DNA from: an uncultured Bacteroidaceae bacterium
Lineage (GTDB): Bacteria; Bacteroidota; Bacteroidia; Bacteroidales; Bacteroidaceae
NCBI GenBank assembly: GCA_939800445.1
Contig: CALNGU010000008.1
Coordinates: forward strand, 1 to 42,196
DNA length: 42,196 nucleotides
Direction of reading: 5' to 3'
Notes under the pieces: model-generated
The model's input: the letters and a program-made list of their open reading frames with translations, nothing else
Database searches by the model: none
Told to the model about the DNA's origin: nothing
Program-made: the position numbers and the translations under genes
Shown: one piece after another, positions 1 to 7,987 of the stretch
Layout: each line of letters begins with the position of its first letter
How positions within the stretch are numbered: position 1 is the stretch's first letter

Positions 1-14
1 CGCTGCCACCTTCA

Positions 15-60
15 GGGGGTGCGTCCACCGACAACACCGGTGGACGCACCCCCTTCTTTT
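15..60 (+). terminator. Rho-independent terminator of a gene upstream of the window
   Basis: A perfect 16-bp GC-rich stem (15-30 pairing with 38-53) encloses a 7-nt loop and is followed by a T-rich tail (TTCTTTT). The T tail on the + strand means it ends a + strand transcript entering from outside the window. A weaker hairpin (TGCCCG at 62-67 with CGGGCA at 80-85) follows directly. Confidence 0.85.
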
Positions 61-476
61 ATGCCCGCCCGGAAGCCTCCGGGCACAGGCGGTCGCGGCG
101 GCGGGTGGATAGGGCATCTGCTTCAATACCAGGCGTATCAATCTCCTGTGCGCTGTTAATGCCGCATTTTCATCTTGTGGCGGGCAATCCAGCCCCTCGT
201 GTCCTGATGAAAATCATCCCATGCTACAGCCCTTGGCATACGACCTTTTGCCTGTTTGGCTCAGATGCTTTTTGTACTGGGGTGGGATGGTGCGTCTGTG
301 GCGGGAGACGCTTGTGCGGGATGGTTGCTGAGGGGTCGTGGTGCCGTGCTTACGTCGGGGCGTGGATGCACTTTGCCATCCGATTTGGCGTTGATAAGTT
401 TTTTTGCATACATTTGCCCCGATGAAATCCCGTTGGGAGGGGAATTGTCAGAAAAACATACCATTTTGATACAGCC
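61..476. other. Intergenic region before topA, no gene seen
   Basis: This 416-base stretch contains only short overlapping open frames with no family resemblance, signal peptide or plausible start context. The supported contents are a small hairpin at 62-85 and a Bacteroidota-type promoter near 384-416. Confidence 0.6.
384..416 (+). promoter_or_regulatory. Probable topA promoter (TTTG / TAnnTTTG)
   Basis: TACATTTG at 409-416 matches the Bacteroidota -7 box TAnnTTTG. A TTTG at 384-387, 21 bases upstream, fits the -33 element. Transcription would start near 423, giving a leader of about 54 bases before the topA ATG. Confidence 0.5.
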
Positions 477-2822
477 ATGCAAAAGAATCTCGTGATAGTT
501 GAGTCTCCTGCCAAGGCAAAGACGATTGAGAAATTCCTGGGCAAGGACTTCAAGGTCATGTCCAGCTACGGTCACATCCGCGACCTTAAGAAGAAGGACT
601 TCAGCATTGACGTTGACCACGGTTTCACGCCCGACTATGTGGTGCCGGCGGACAAGAAGAAACTGGTGGCGGACTTGAAGAAGGAGGCCTCCAATGCCGA
701 GACGGTGTGGCTGGCATCCGATGAAGACCGCGAGGGGGAGGCTATCTCCTGGCACTTGTACGAGGTGCTGGGGCTGAAGCCTGAGCACACGAAAAGGATA
801 GTGTTCCACGAGATTACTAAAAATGCCATACTCCATGCCATCGAGACACCGCGCTCGATTGATACCAACCTTGTCAATGCCCAGCAGGCGCGCCGAGTGC
901 TCGACCGCATCGTCGGTTTTGAGTTGTCGCCTGTGCTGTGGCGCAAGGTCAAGCCGGCATTGTCGGCCGGCCGTGTGCAGTCGGTGGCAGTCAGGCTCAT
1001 CGTTGACAGGGAGCGTGAGATCAACGCTTTCCGGTCAGAGCAATGGTTCAAGGTCGTCGGCGATTTCGTCGTGACTGGTGCTGATGGCGTGCCTGTGTCG
1101 TTCACGGCCGATTTGTCCGAGCGTCTCCATTCGCAGGACGAGGCCGAGGCGTTCCTGGCATCGTGCCGCGAGGCCGAATTCTCGGTCGCGTCCATCGAGA
1201 CCCATCCGGTAAAGCGCAGCCCCGCGCCGCCGTTCACCACCTCCACTTTGCAGCAGGAGGCGGCACGCAAGCTGGGCTACACCGTTTCGCAGACGATGAT
1301 GATTGCACAGCGGCTCTATGAGTCGGGGCACATCACCTATATGCGTACCGACTCGGTCAACCTGTCATCGCTTGCCCTTGCCACGAGCCGTGAGGAAATC
1401 ATCAACCTCATGGGGGAGGGCTATGTCAAGACCCGCAACTTCACGACCAAGACCAAGGGTGCGCAAGAGGCTCACGAGGCAATCCGCCCCACCTATATGC
1501 AGCACACCGACATCGAGGGCACGCAGCAGGAGCGGCGGCTCTACGAGTTGATTTGGAAACGTACGCTCGCCTCGCAGATGGCCGACGCCCTCATCGACAA
1601 GACCAACGTTGAGATAGCCATCAAGGGACGCACCGAGACATTCGCAGCATCGGGCGAAGTGGTCAGGTTTGACGGCTTCCTGCGCGTCTACCGCGAATCC
1701 CACGACGATGACGACGCAGGCAGTGATGCCGGCATGGCACTCCCGCAGATGTCTGTCGGGCAGCCGCTGGCGTGCAGCCAGATGACGGCGACCGAGCGTT
1801 ACACCCAGCAACCGCCGCGCTACACCGAGGCGAGCCTGGTCAAGAAGCTGGAGGAGCTGGGCATAGGCCGCCCATCGACTTACGCCCCGACCATATCGAC
1901 CATACAGCAGCGCGAATACGTCGTCAAGGGCGACCGCGAGGGCGGCAAGCGTGACTTTGACGTCATCACCCTCAAGGGCGGCAAGCTGTCGCACGCGGTC
2001 AGGACAGAGACCGTGGGCAACGACCGTGGCAAGCTCATGCCGACGGACACGGGCATGGTGGTCAATGACTTCCTGACGGAATATTTCCCCCAGATACTCG
2101 ACTACAATTTCACCGCCAACGTCGAGCGGCAATTTGACGACGTGGCCGAGGGCAAGACCGAGTGGAGGCAGATGATGGCCGACTTCTACGCCAAGTTCCA
2201 CCCGTCGGTGGAGAGCGCGATGGCGATGAAGACCGAGCACAAGGTCGGCGAGAGGGTGCTCGGCACCGACCCCAAGACGGGCAAGGCGGTCTCGGTCAAG
2301 ATAGGCCGCTTCGGGCCCATGGCGCAACTCGGCTCGGCCGACGACGCGGACAAACCGAAGTTCTCACGCCTGCGCAAGGGACAATCCATCGAGACCATCA
2401 CGTTGGACGAGGCCCTCGACCTGTTCAAGCTGCCCCGCGTGCTGGGAGAATACGAGGGCGGCGAGGTGCAGGCATCGACGGGGCGTTTCGGGCCGTATGT
2501 CCGGCACGGCGGCAAATTCTATTCGCTGCCCAAGGATGCCGACCCGCTTGAGACTACGCTCGATGAAGCCATCGAAGTCATCAGGAAAAAACGCGAGGAA
2601 GATGCCAACCGCATCGCCAAGACATTCCCCGAGGAACCGGGTCTGGAGGTGATCAACGGACGCTACGGCCCGTACATCTCTTACAACAAAAAGAACTACA
2701 AGCTGCCCAAGGGCGTTGACATCGCCTCCTTGGACTTGCCGCGCTGCCTTGAGATCGTCAAGGAGCAGGACGACAAGCCCGCCGCGCCGCGCCGCCGCTT
2801 CACCCGCCGCACCAAGCAATGA
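477..2822 (+). CDS. topA: DNA topoisomerase I (type IA)
   Basis: This is the type IA topoisomerase that relaxes negative supercoils through a 5'-phosphotyrosine intermediate (781 residues). The N-terminal Toprim domain starts at once with the IVESPAKAKTIEKFLG motif, whose Glu9 belongs to the acidic metal site, and continues with ASDEDREGEA around residues 80-95. The catalytic tyrosine is Y288 in GHITYMRTDS. The C-terminus has no Cys4 zinc fingers. Instead there are repeated GRFGP / GRYGPY modules, each followed in two copies by a K-[FN]-Y-[SK]-LPK stretch, which are the topoisomerase C-terminal repeats usual in Bacteroidota, and a basic RRRFTRR tail. The ATG at 477 is chosen because the conserved sequence begins there. 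The M50 protease gene follows after only 6 bases, so the two are probably co-transcribed. Confidence 0.97.
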   Translation: MQKNLVIVESPAKAKTIEKFLGKDFKVMSSYGHIRDLKKKDFSIDVDHGFTPDYVVPADKKKLVADLKKEASNAETVWLASDEDREGEAISWHLYEVLGLKPEHTKRIVFHEITKNAILHAIETPRSIDTNLVNAQQARRVLDRIVGFELSPVLWRKVKPALSAGRVQSVAVRLIVDREREINAFRSEQWFKVVGDFVVTGADGVPVSFTADLSERLHSQDEAEAFLASCREAEFSVASIETHPVKRSPAPPFTTSTLQQEAARKLGYTVSQTMMIAQRLYESGHITYMRTDSVNLSSLALATSREEIINLMGEGYVKTRNFTTKTKGAQEAHEAIRPTYMQHTDIEGTQQERRLYELIWKRTLASQMADALIDKTNVEIAIKGRTETFAASGEVVRFDGFLRVYRESHDDDDAGSDAGMALPQMSVGQPLACSQMTATERYTQQPPRYTEASLVKKLEELGIGRPSTYAPTISTIQQREYVVKGDREGGKRDFDVITLKGGKLSHAVRTETVGNDRGKLMPTDTGMVVNDFLTEYFPQILDYNFTANVERQFDDVAEGKTEWRQMMADFYAKFHPSVESAMAMKTEHKVGERVLGTDPKTGKAVSVKIGRFGPMAQLGSADDADKPKFSRLRKGQSIETITLDEALDLFKLPRVLGEYEGGEVQASTGRFGPYVRHGGKFYSLPKDADPLETTLDEAIEVIRKKREEDANRIAKTFPEEPGLEVINGRYGPYISYNKKNYKLPKGVDIASLDLPRCLEIVKEQDDKPAAPRRRFTRRTKQ

Positions 2823-2828
2823 ACGGCC

Positions 2829-4022
2829 ATGGCAAAGCGTAGTGACAAGTCCGCCAAGGTGGTGATGAAGGTGTTGTTTTACCTCCTCTGCATCGCCATG
2901 GGGCTGTGGGTGGGCACGTATGTCGCCCGTTCTACCGAGGGCGGTTATGGCAACCTCATATTATATCTCATCGGCGGGGTGGCAGCCGTGCTGCTCGCCC
3001 TGCTGGTGCAAATCATCGTCCACGAACTCGGCCATTTGCTCGCGGGACTGGCGGGCGGGTGGCGTTTCCTGGCCTTCCGCGTGCTCAGCGTCATGCTGGT
3101 GCGCAGCGGGTGCAAGTTGCGCCTGACAAACTTTAACATCCCCGGCACGGCAGGCCAATGCCTCATGTCGCCGCCCGAGCGTCCTGCCGCCGAGTGCCGG
3201 TTGACGTTGTACAATGCCGGCGGATTTGCTGCCAACATCATCCTTGCCATCGTCGCGCTGGCATTGTTTGTCGCGTGCCATGACGGCATGGGCTTTTTTG
3301 CCCAAGCCTTTGTCCTGTCATTGGTCGCCACGGGGCTGGTGCTCGCCCTGCAAAACGGTGTGCCTATGGTCGTCGGCGGCACGCCCAACGACGGGCTGAA
3401 CATACGTCTCTTGCGTCGTGACCCATCCTCTGCGCGTCACTTTGTCGGTATGCTGCGCTGCAACGCCTTGACGATGCAGGGCGTGAGGCTCAAGGACATG
3501 TCCGACGACATCTTTGCCCTCGATGACGGCGATGACCGTCGCAGCAGCCTGGTGCAGGGCACGATGTTTGCCCGCCTTTGCCGCGCGCTCGATGCCCTCG
3601 ACCTCGACGCGGCACAGTCTGAAGCCGATGCCCTCGCGGCCTTGGGCGACGACCTGCCGGCAATCTATGCCGGCGAGCTGCATCGCGAGCAACTCTTCCT
3701 GTCACTCGTCATGCGCGGTGGCGGTGGGGAGGCCGAGAGGCTCTATGACAAGCATCTGCGCGACTACCTCAAGGCCATGTCGGCCTGGCAGTTGTCATCG
3801 CTGCGCGTGATGTATGCCTACGCCCTGTTGCATGACCGTGACGGGCAGGCCGCCGCAGAGCTGCGTGCCCGCTTTGACCGCAAGGCAGCAGGCTACTTCT
3901 CGCCTGCCGATGCCGAGAGCGAGAGGGACTTGATGCGGCTGGTGGACGAGCGTCGGGCAGATGGCGCGCAATCCGGGCACGAACCGTCGGCAGGCGCGGA
4001 TGGCAGAACCGGCATCAAATGA
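2829..4022 (+). CDS. M50 (site-2-protease-like) membrane metallopeptidase
   Basis: A 397-residue polytopic membrane protein. The zinc-binding HELGH is at residues 65-69, inside a hydrophobic segment as in site-2 proteases. The second family signature, which supplies the third zinc ligand, is the NDG at 187-189 in GGTPNDGLN. Likely membrane segments are about 12-33, 42-63, 136-151 and 160-176. The rest (about 215-397) is a soluble helical domain, probably cytoplasmic, that I cannot assign. Family members cut transmembrane substrates such as anti-sigma factors; the substrate here is unknown. The gene lies 6 bases after topA and 9 bases before corA, suggesting one transcription unit. I see no PDZ domain. 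Both catalytic motifs look intact. Confidence 0.8.
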   Translation: MAKRSDKSAKVVMKVLFYLLCIAMGLWVGTYVARSTEGGYGNLILYLIGGVAAVLLALLVQIIVHELGHLLAGLAGGWRFLAFRVLSVMLVRSGCKLRLTNFNIPGTAGQCLMSPPERPAAECRLTLYNAGGFAANIILAIVALALFVACHDGMGFFAQAFVLSLVATGLVLALQNGVPMVVGGTPNDGLNIRLLRRDPSSARHFVGMLRCNALTMQGVRLKDMSDDIFALDDGDDRRSSLVQGTMFARLCRALDALDLDAAQSEADALAALGDDLPAIYAGELHREQLFLSLVMRGGGGEAERLYDKHLRDYLKAMSAWQLSSLRVMYAYALLHDRDGQAAAELRARFDRKAAGYFSPADAESERDLMRLVDERRADGAQSGHEPSAGADGRTGIK

Positions 4023-4031
4023 CATATCCCT

Positions 4032-5066
4032 ATGGCCAACAATCTCTTGAGTGAACGCCTGGTCTACACAGGCAAAAGCCCGGTCAAGACGCACCTGCAC
4101 ATCTGCATCTACGACAAGGACGGGGTGACGTGCGGCGAGGGGCGCCAGTGGCAGGACGTGGCGGAGACCTACACGCCCGGCAAGACCAACTTCATCCAGG
4201 TCCGCGGGCTCAGTGACACCGCCGTGGTGTCGGACATCTGCGATCACTTCGGCATAGGGCTGCTCATCCAGCAGGACATCCTCAACGTCAACCACGCGGC
4301 CAAGATCGAGCAGCATGACAACTACAACTTCGTCGTGGCCAAGCTCCTCGCCGACGGCGGCGGTGGCGCGATCGTGCTGCGCCATGCCTGCATGGTGCAG
4401 GGGGCGGACTTCGTGCTGGTGTTCACCGAGGACGACGAGGATCTGTTTGGCGATGTCGCCAAGGCCATTGACGACAACGCCTTCCGCATCCGCCAGCGGC
4501 AGACGGACTATCTGCTCAGCGTGTTGATGAACAGCGTCGTGACGGCCTACGTCGCCAAGGCCGAGGACATAAAAGACCGGCTCGACGACGTAGAGGAACG
4601 CCTCCTGACGCTCGCCGGCAGCGACGTTGACATCTCGGAGCTGCAAGCCTTCCGCCGCGACTACCTCCAGATGAAGAAAGCCCTGCAACCCCTCAGCGGC
4701 CAGGTGTCGCGCCTGTCAAGCAGCGAGAACCCGCTCATACACAAGTCAAGCCGCCCTTTCTGGAACGATGTGGGCGACCATCTGGCCCTGGCCGCTCAGC
4801 TCGTCGAGAACATCCACGAGACGCTGGCCTCGCTCGTTGACCTCTACATCTCAAACAACGACCTGCGCATGAACAACATCATGAAGCGGCTGACCATCGT
4901 CTCGACCATCTTCATCCCGCTGACGTTCCTGGCTGGCATCTGGGGGATGAATTTCACCGCCATGCCAGAGCTCGACTGGCGTTATGGCTACCTCATGGCA
5001 TGGTCGGCGATGATCGTCATCGGGGTGGCGATTTATATCTTTTTTAAGAGGAAGGGGTGGTATTGA
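4032..5066 (+). CDS. corA: CorA-family divalent cation transporter
   Basis: A 344-residue 2-TM-GxN protein for Mg2+ (possibly Co2+ or Ni2+) transport across the inner membrane, expected to act as a pentamer. The signature GMN is at residues 305-307 (IWGMNF) at the end of the first membrane helix (about 286-306). It is followed by a periplasmic loop (TAMPELDW), a second helix (about 319-338) and a basic C-terminus (FKRKGWY). The long N-terminal region contains predicted helices (EDIKDRLDDVEERLLTL) as in the CorA funnel. The gene starts 9 bases after the M50 gene stops. Family membership is firm; the transported ion cannot be read from sequence. Confidence 0.92.
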   Translation: MANNLLSERLVYTGKSPVKTHLHICIYDKDGVTCGEGRQWQDVAETYTPGKTNFIQVRGLSDTAVVSDICDHFGIGLLIQQDILNVNHAAKIEQHDNYNFVVAKLLADGGGGAIVLRHACMVQGADFVLVFTEDDEDLFGDVAKAIDDNAFRIRQRQTDYLLSVLMNSVVTAYVAKAEDIKDRLDDVEERLLTLAGSDVDISELQAFRRDYLQMKKALQPLSGQVSRLSSSENPLIHKSSRPFWNDVGDHLALAAQLVENIHETLASLVDLYISNNDLRMNNIMKRLTIVSTIFIPLTFLAGIWGMNFTAMPELDWRYGYLMAWSAMIVIGVAIYIFFKRKGWY

Positions 5067-5123
5067 GACTGGGCATGGCACGCACGTCCAGCCCATCAAC
5101 GACAGGCGGCATCTCTCAGGTTT

Positions 5124-5157
5124 GACTAATAGGAGTAATTAGTCTGATTGGACTAAT
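5124..5157. repeat. Triplet of GACTAAT half-sites
   Basis: GACTAAT (5124-5130), its reverse complement ATTAGTC (5138-5144) and GACTAAT again (5151-5157) form alternating inverted half-sites with 7- and 6-base spacers, just after corA. The layout resembles the 22-bp dyad arrays at 20538 and 37025, but the sequence differs. It could be an operator or a repeat relic. Confidence 0.5.
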
Positions 5158-5240
5158 GGGTTGTGACCGAGAGAGAGACCCGGCCACAAGCAACCGCGTC
5201 TGGCCGGTGCCGCCGCCAATCCCCGCAGTAACAAATGCAA

Positions 5241-5281
5241 TTGACCATGATTAGACGCGATGCTATCGCGTCTCCACAATG
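5241..5281 (+). repeat. REP-like palindrome, left of the 5312-6004 gene
   Basis: GACGCGAT and ATCGCGTC (5254-5261 and 5265-5272) form a perfect dyad around a 3-base loop, followed by TCCACAA. With the preceding TTGACCATGATTA, the element matches 6134-6172 almost base for base in direct orientation. It belongs to the same GAGACG/CGTCTC family found around the RAYT gene. Confidence 0.65.
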
Positions 5282-5311
5282 AGGCAAAACAATTTGCGTC
5301 AGACATGGTTT

Positions 5312-6004
5312 TTAAAGGTCTTGGCCGTTGGCCTCGTTACGCTTGTTGTCGTAGTACATCAGTATCTTGTAGTTACCGAGTGGGGTTTGTGAAATCGTGA
5401 ACCAAACCATTTTCATTGTCGCAAGGTCTACGACTTGGGAGATAAATTCTATTAGCATTTCTTCCACCAATTCGTCAGAGGGGGCGGAGAGCTCCTCTTC
5501 TGTGTATTTGAGCACTATATCCTTTTGGATGTTTGCAATTTCCGTGCTATCAATGTCAAGTTTCTGAATAAACGATGCCTCATAACGCTTGTCATTGACA
5601 AGCATTTCGTAAGAGATATCCTCATTATCTGGGATTATGAAATCAGAAGCGTCATCGGCAACTGGCGCGTATGCATCGTTGTTTTCAAACTGCCTTACCA
5701 GTTTGTTGAACCTTATTTTGATTTGCACCTCATCACGTGGTGTTTGGTCTTCAACGAAAATCCTGTAAACTTTGTTGTTGTTTGTGACGACTGAGATTTC
5801 AACGTCCTCCCCGTTGAATTCACCTTCCAATATGGTGTCATCTATGTATGGATTGTTGACTTTGGTAAACCCTTTCTCCTTCAACTTCCTGATCATTTCC
5901 GACTTACTCCCGTCCACCGGGATGCCGAGGAACTTTGTCACGTCTTTTTGCCCGCACACCGCCAGCGGCAGCGTGAGCAGCAGGGCTAATAGCAAGGTTT
6001 TCAT
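5312..6004 (-). CDS. Secreted protein of unknown function, conserved-looking Bacteroidales type
   Basis: A 230-residue protein with a typical signal peptide (KTLLLALLLTLPLAVCGQK); a cysteine at residue 17 makes lipoprotein processing possible, although the site is not a classic lipobox. The mature part starts DVTKFLGIPVDGSKSEMIRKL, followed by a short alpha/beta repeat (GEFNGEDVEISVVTNNNKVYRIFV) and a C-terminal MVWFTISQTPLGNYKILMYYD strand region. It resembles small periplasmic proteins I recall as common in Bacteroides, but I know no function for them. The gene is visibly more AT-rich than its neighbours, stands alone on the - strand, and is flanked by two direct copies of a REP-like element. 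A promoter box with a G9 tract lies upstream. Confidence 0.8.
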   Translation of the reverse strand: MKTLLLALLLTLPLAVCGQKDVTKFLGIPVDGSKSEMIRKLKEKGFTKVNNPYIDDTILEGEFNGEDVEISVVTNNNKVYRIFVEDQTPRDEVQIKIRFNKLVRQFENNDAYAPVADDASDFIIPDNEDISYEMLVNDKRYEASFIQKLDIDSTEIANIQKDIVLKYTEEELSAPSDELVEEMLIEFISQVVDLATMKMVWFTISQTPLGNYKILMYYDNKRNEANGQDL

Positions 6005-6033
6005 ACGCTTTGTGATTAGATGGTTCGTTTGCC

Positions 6034-6066
6034 CAAATGTATATTAAAAAGTGTTTACCCCCCCCC
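6034..6066 (-). promoter_or_regulatory. Probable promoter with a nine-base G tract
   Basis: Read on the - strand, TACATTTG (6041 down to 6034) is a perfect TAnnTTTG box. Sixteen bases upstream of it lies G9 followed by TAA (+ strand C9 at 6058-6066), occupying the place where a -33 element is expected. No TTG or TTTG -33 element is visible. A similar G9-TAA lies upstream of the box at 16723. Confidence 0.45.
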
Positions 6067-6133
6067 TATTTGTTAACATGGTTTAACTGTCGGCGGCGTG
6101 TCTCTTTTCCTTTATCACCAGAGTGACCTGCAT

Positions 6134-6172
6134 TTGACATGGATAAGACGCGATGCTATTGCGTCTCTACAA
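6134..6172 (+). repeat. REP-like palindrome, right of the 5312-6004 gene
   Basis: GACGCGAT, GCT, then ATTGCGTC (6147-6165) followed by TCTACAA. It is the near-identical direct copy of 5241-5281, including the TTGAC..ATG..GAT lead-in. The pair frames the 5312-6004 gene and its promoter. Confidence 0.65.
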
Positions 6173-6303
6173 GGCGTGGCGTGGATGGAGGCAGGTGGCT
6201 TTTGTCCAGACAACTCTTTGCCGGTCTGACCAGAGAACGGCAAATGATGTCCCAAAGCAAGAAAAATCCATTTGTACTGGGGACATCACGCTTTGTTTAT
6301 AGC

Positions 6304-6311
6304 TATGTTTG
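6304..6311 (+). promoter_or_regulatory. Probable promoter -7 box for the cytochrome c module
   Basis: TATGTTTG matches TAnnTTTG and ends 19 bases before the resB-like ATG at 6331, giving a very short leader. No well-spaced -33 TTTG is visible. Confidence 0.35.
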
Positions 6312-6330
6312 CATCGTTTTTCCGTGATAT

Positions 6331-7161
6331 ATGGGCAAGTCAGGCATATACATGATGGTATGGATTGCCTACATCGCTGCGGCGTGCCTGTGCCAGGCGT
6401 TGTTCGGGCGTTTCCCGGTCGATGCATTCGCTTTCCCGGTCAATGTGGCGGTGACGCTGCTGTGGGCTGTCTGCTCATGGGTGGTATGGCGCGAGCGTAA
6501 GCCGGCGTGGCTGGTTGCGTTGCTGTTGTCGCCACAGACGACGCTGGTGCTGCTTGCGGCTTTTGTGGCGGTGTGCCTCGTGCAAGGCTTCTGCGGCGAC
6601 AGGCTTTCGTCGGCCTGGTGGTTTGTGGCGGTCGTCGCGGCCCTGCTCACTCACCTGCTCTTTGTCACGCTGCGTGGCGTGAGGAGGGGACGCAGCCGCC
6701 TGGTGAGGTTTGCGCTGATACACCTCGGCTTGCTGCTTGCCTTGGGCGGCGGCTTCTGGGGTGCTCCCGACACTCACCAATGGCGCATGGCGGTGCGCGA
6801 GGACGAGCCCACGCGCGAGGCCGTGGACGGCGAGGGGCGCATGGCCTACATGGGGCACGAGTTGCGGCTTGAGCGTTTCAGCACCGAGACCTATCCCGAC
6901 GGCACGCCAAAGAGCCACGTGGCCGAGATTGAAATAGACGGCGGCGGCAAGGCCACTCTTGCCGTGAATCACCCTTACGCGCTGTCGTGGCGGGATGACC
7001 TTTACCTGATGGGCTCGACACCGCACTATTGCATAGTCGCGTGGGTCAGCCAGCCGTGGAAGTACGTCCAGTGTGCCGGCGTGTGGATGCTCATGGCCGG
7101 GGCGGTGCTGCTCTTCGTGCAAGGCGTCGGGCGTAAAACGACAAAGGGAGGACAGGCATGA
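6331..7161 (+). CDS. ResB-like cytochrome c biogenesis protein (CcsB type)
   Basis: A 276-residue membrane protein with about five N-terminal membrane segments (roughly 5-25, 30-50, 60-82, 91-112, 124-143), a periplasmic beta-rich domain, and one C-terminal segment (about 247-270). The strand VNHPYALSWRDDLYLMG and the final YCIVAWVSQPWKYVQCAGVW into a membrane helix match the C-terminal part of ResB/CcsB, which works with CcsA in system II haem delivery to apocytochromes c. It is shorter than classical ResB. The downstream ccsA overlaps its stop codon by 4 bases (ATGA), a strong sign of translational coupling. Name by family and context; moderately sure. Confidence 0.75.
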   Translation: MGKSGIYMMVWIAYIAAACLCQALFGRFPVDAFAFPVNVAVTLLWAVCSWVVWRERKPAWLVALLLSPQTTLVLLAAFVAVCLVQGFCGDRLSSAWWFVAVVAALLTHLLFVTLRGVRRGRSRLVRFALIHLGLLLALGGGFWGAPDTHQWRMAVREDEPTREAVDGEGRMAYMGHELRLERFSTETYPDGTPKSHVAEIEIDGGGKATLAVNHPYALSWRDDLYLMGSTPHYCIVAWVSQPWKYVQCAGVWMLMAGAVLLFVQGVGRKTTKGGQA

Positions 7162-7934
7162 TGGTCACGTGGGATGATTTCGTCTGGTTTGCGGCGGCGG
7201 CCGTAGCGTTGTGGGCTGCCGGTGCAGTGGCGGCCTTCAGGCGGCGCGGCGGATGGGCTATGGCGGCCACGGTTGCGGGCATCTGCGTCTACGCGGCATT
7301 TGTCGCGGCATTCTGGGCGGGGCTGCAAAGCCCTCCGCTGCGCACGGCGGGCGAGACGCGGCTGTGGTATGCCCTCTTTGTCGTGGTGGCCGGGCTGGCC
7401 ACATACGTGCGTTGGCGTTACCGCTGGATATTGCTGTTCACGACGGTGATGGCGGCCGTGTTTGCGGCCATGAACATCCTTAAGCCCGAGATCCACGACC
7501 AGACGCTGATGCCTGCCCTGCAAAGTGCATGGTTTGTGCCGCACGTGACGGTCTATATGTTCTCCTACGGCGTGCTGGGCTGCGCCTTCCTCCTTGGCGT
7601 GGCCGGCATGGTGGCACGCTCGACGGACTATTTAGACACGGCGGACAGCATGGTCTATGTCGGCACGGCGTTCCTGACGCTCGGGATGTTGAGCGGCGCG
7701 CTGTGGGCAAAGGAGGCCTGGGGCGACTACTGGAGTTGGGATCCCAAGGAGACATGGGCAGCCGTGACGTGGGGGATATATCTCATATATATACATTTGC
7801 GGCTGCGGAGCCGGGACAGCCACCCGCGACTGGCGGCCTTGCTACTGGTGGCAGGCTTCGCCGGGTTGCAGATGTGCTGGTACGGGGTGGGCCTGCTGCC
7901 GTCGGCACAAGACAGCCTGCACGTCTATTCGTGA
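7158..7934 (+). CDS. ccsA: CcsA/ResC cytochrome c assembly protein (haem handling)
   Basis: A 258-residue multi-spanning membrane protein of the CcsA/CcmC/CcmF superfamily, which transports haem and ligates it to CxxCH apocytochromes. The tryptophan-rich WWD-type motif is clear at residues 188-200 (WGDYWSWDPKETW), and conserved histidines occur in VPHVTVYMFSYG and YIHLRLR. The GGGAGGACAG ribosome-binding sequence directly precedes the ATG, which overlaps the resB stop. Bacteroidota often carry ResB and CcsA either fused or, as here, adjacent. Its natural client in this operon is the triple-CxxCH peroxidase that follows. Confidence 0.9.
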   Translation: MMVTWDDFVWFAAAAVALWAAGAVAAFRRRGGWAMAATVAGICVYAAFVAAFWAGLQSPPLRTAGETRLWYALFVVVAGLATYVRWRYRWILLFTTVMAAVFAAMNILKPEIHDQTLMPALQSAWFVPHVTVYMFSYGVLGCAFLLGVAGMVARSTDYLDTADSMVYVGTAFLTLGMLSGALWAKEAWGDYWSWDPKETWAAVTWGIYLIYIHLRLRSRDSHPRLAALLLVAGFAGLQMCWYGVGLLPSAQDSLHVYS

Positions 7935-7968
7935 GCCGCCGGTTGCGGAATAAGTGATTAATGGTTTG

Positions 7969-7980
7969 TTTAACGTTAAA
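7969..7980. promoter_or_regulatory. 12-bp perfect palindrome before the peroxidase gene
   Basis: TTTAACGTTAAA is a perfect palindrome ending 7 bases before the cytochrome c peroxidase ATG. It may be an operator, or simply part of the AT-rich leader that Bacteroidota use in place of a Shine-Dalgarno. It is not a Fnr or PerR box that I recognise. Confidence 0.3.
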
Positions 7981-7987
7981 TAATTAA

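Larger units (their letters stand above)
6005..6330. other. Intergenic region between divergent genes
   Basis: These 326 bases hold the promoter of the - strand secreted-protein gene at the left, a REP-like palindrome at 6134-6172, and the resB promoter box at the right (6304-6311). No gene is seen; a 62-codon frame starting at 6139 lies over the repeat and has no recognisable features. Confidence 0.6.
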
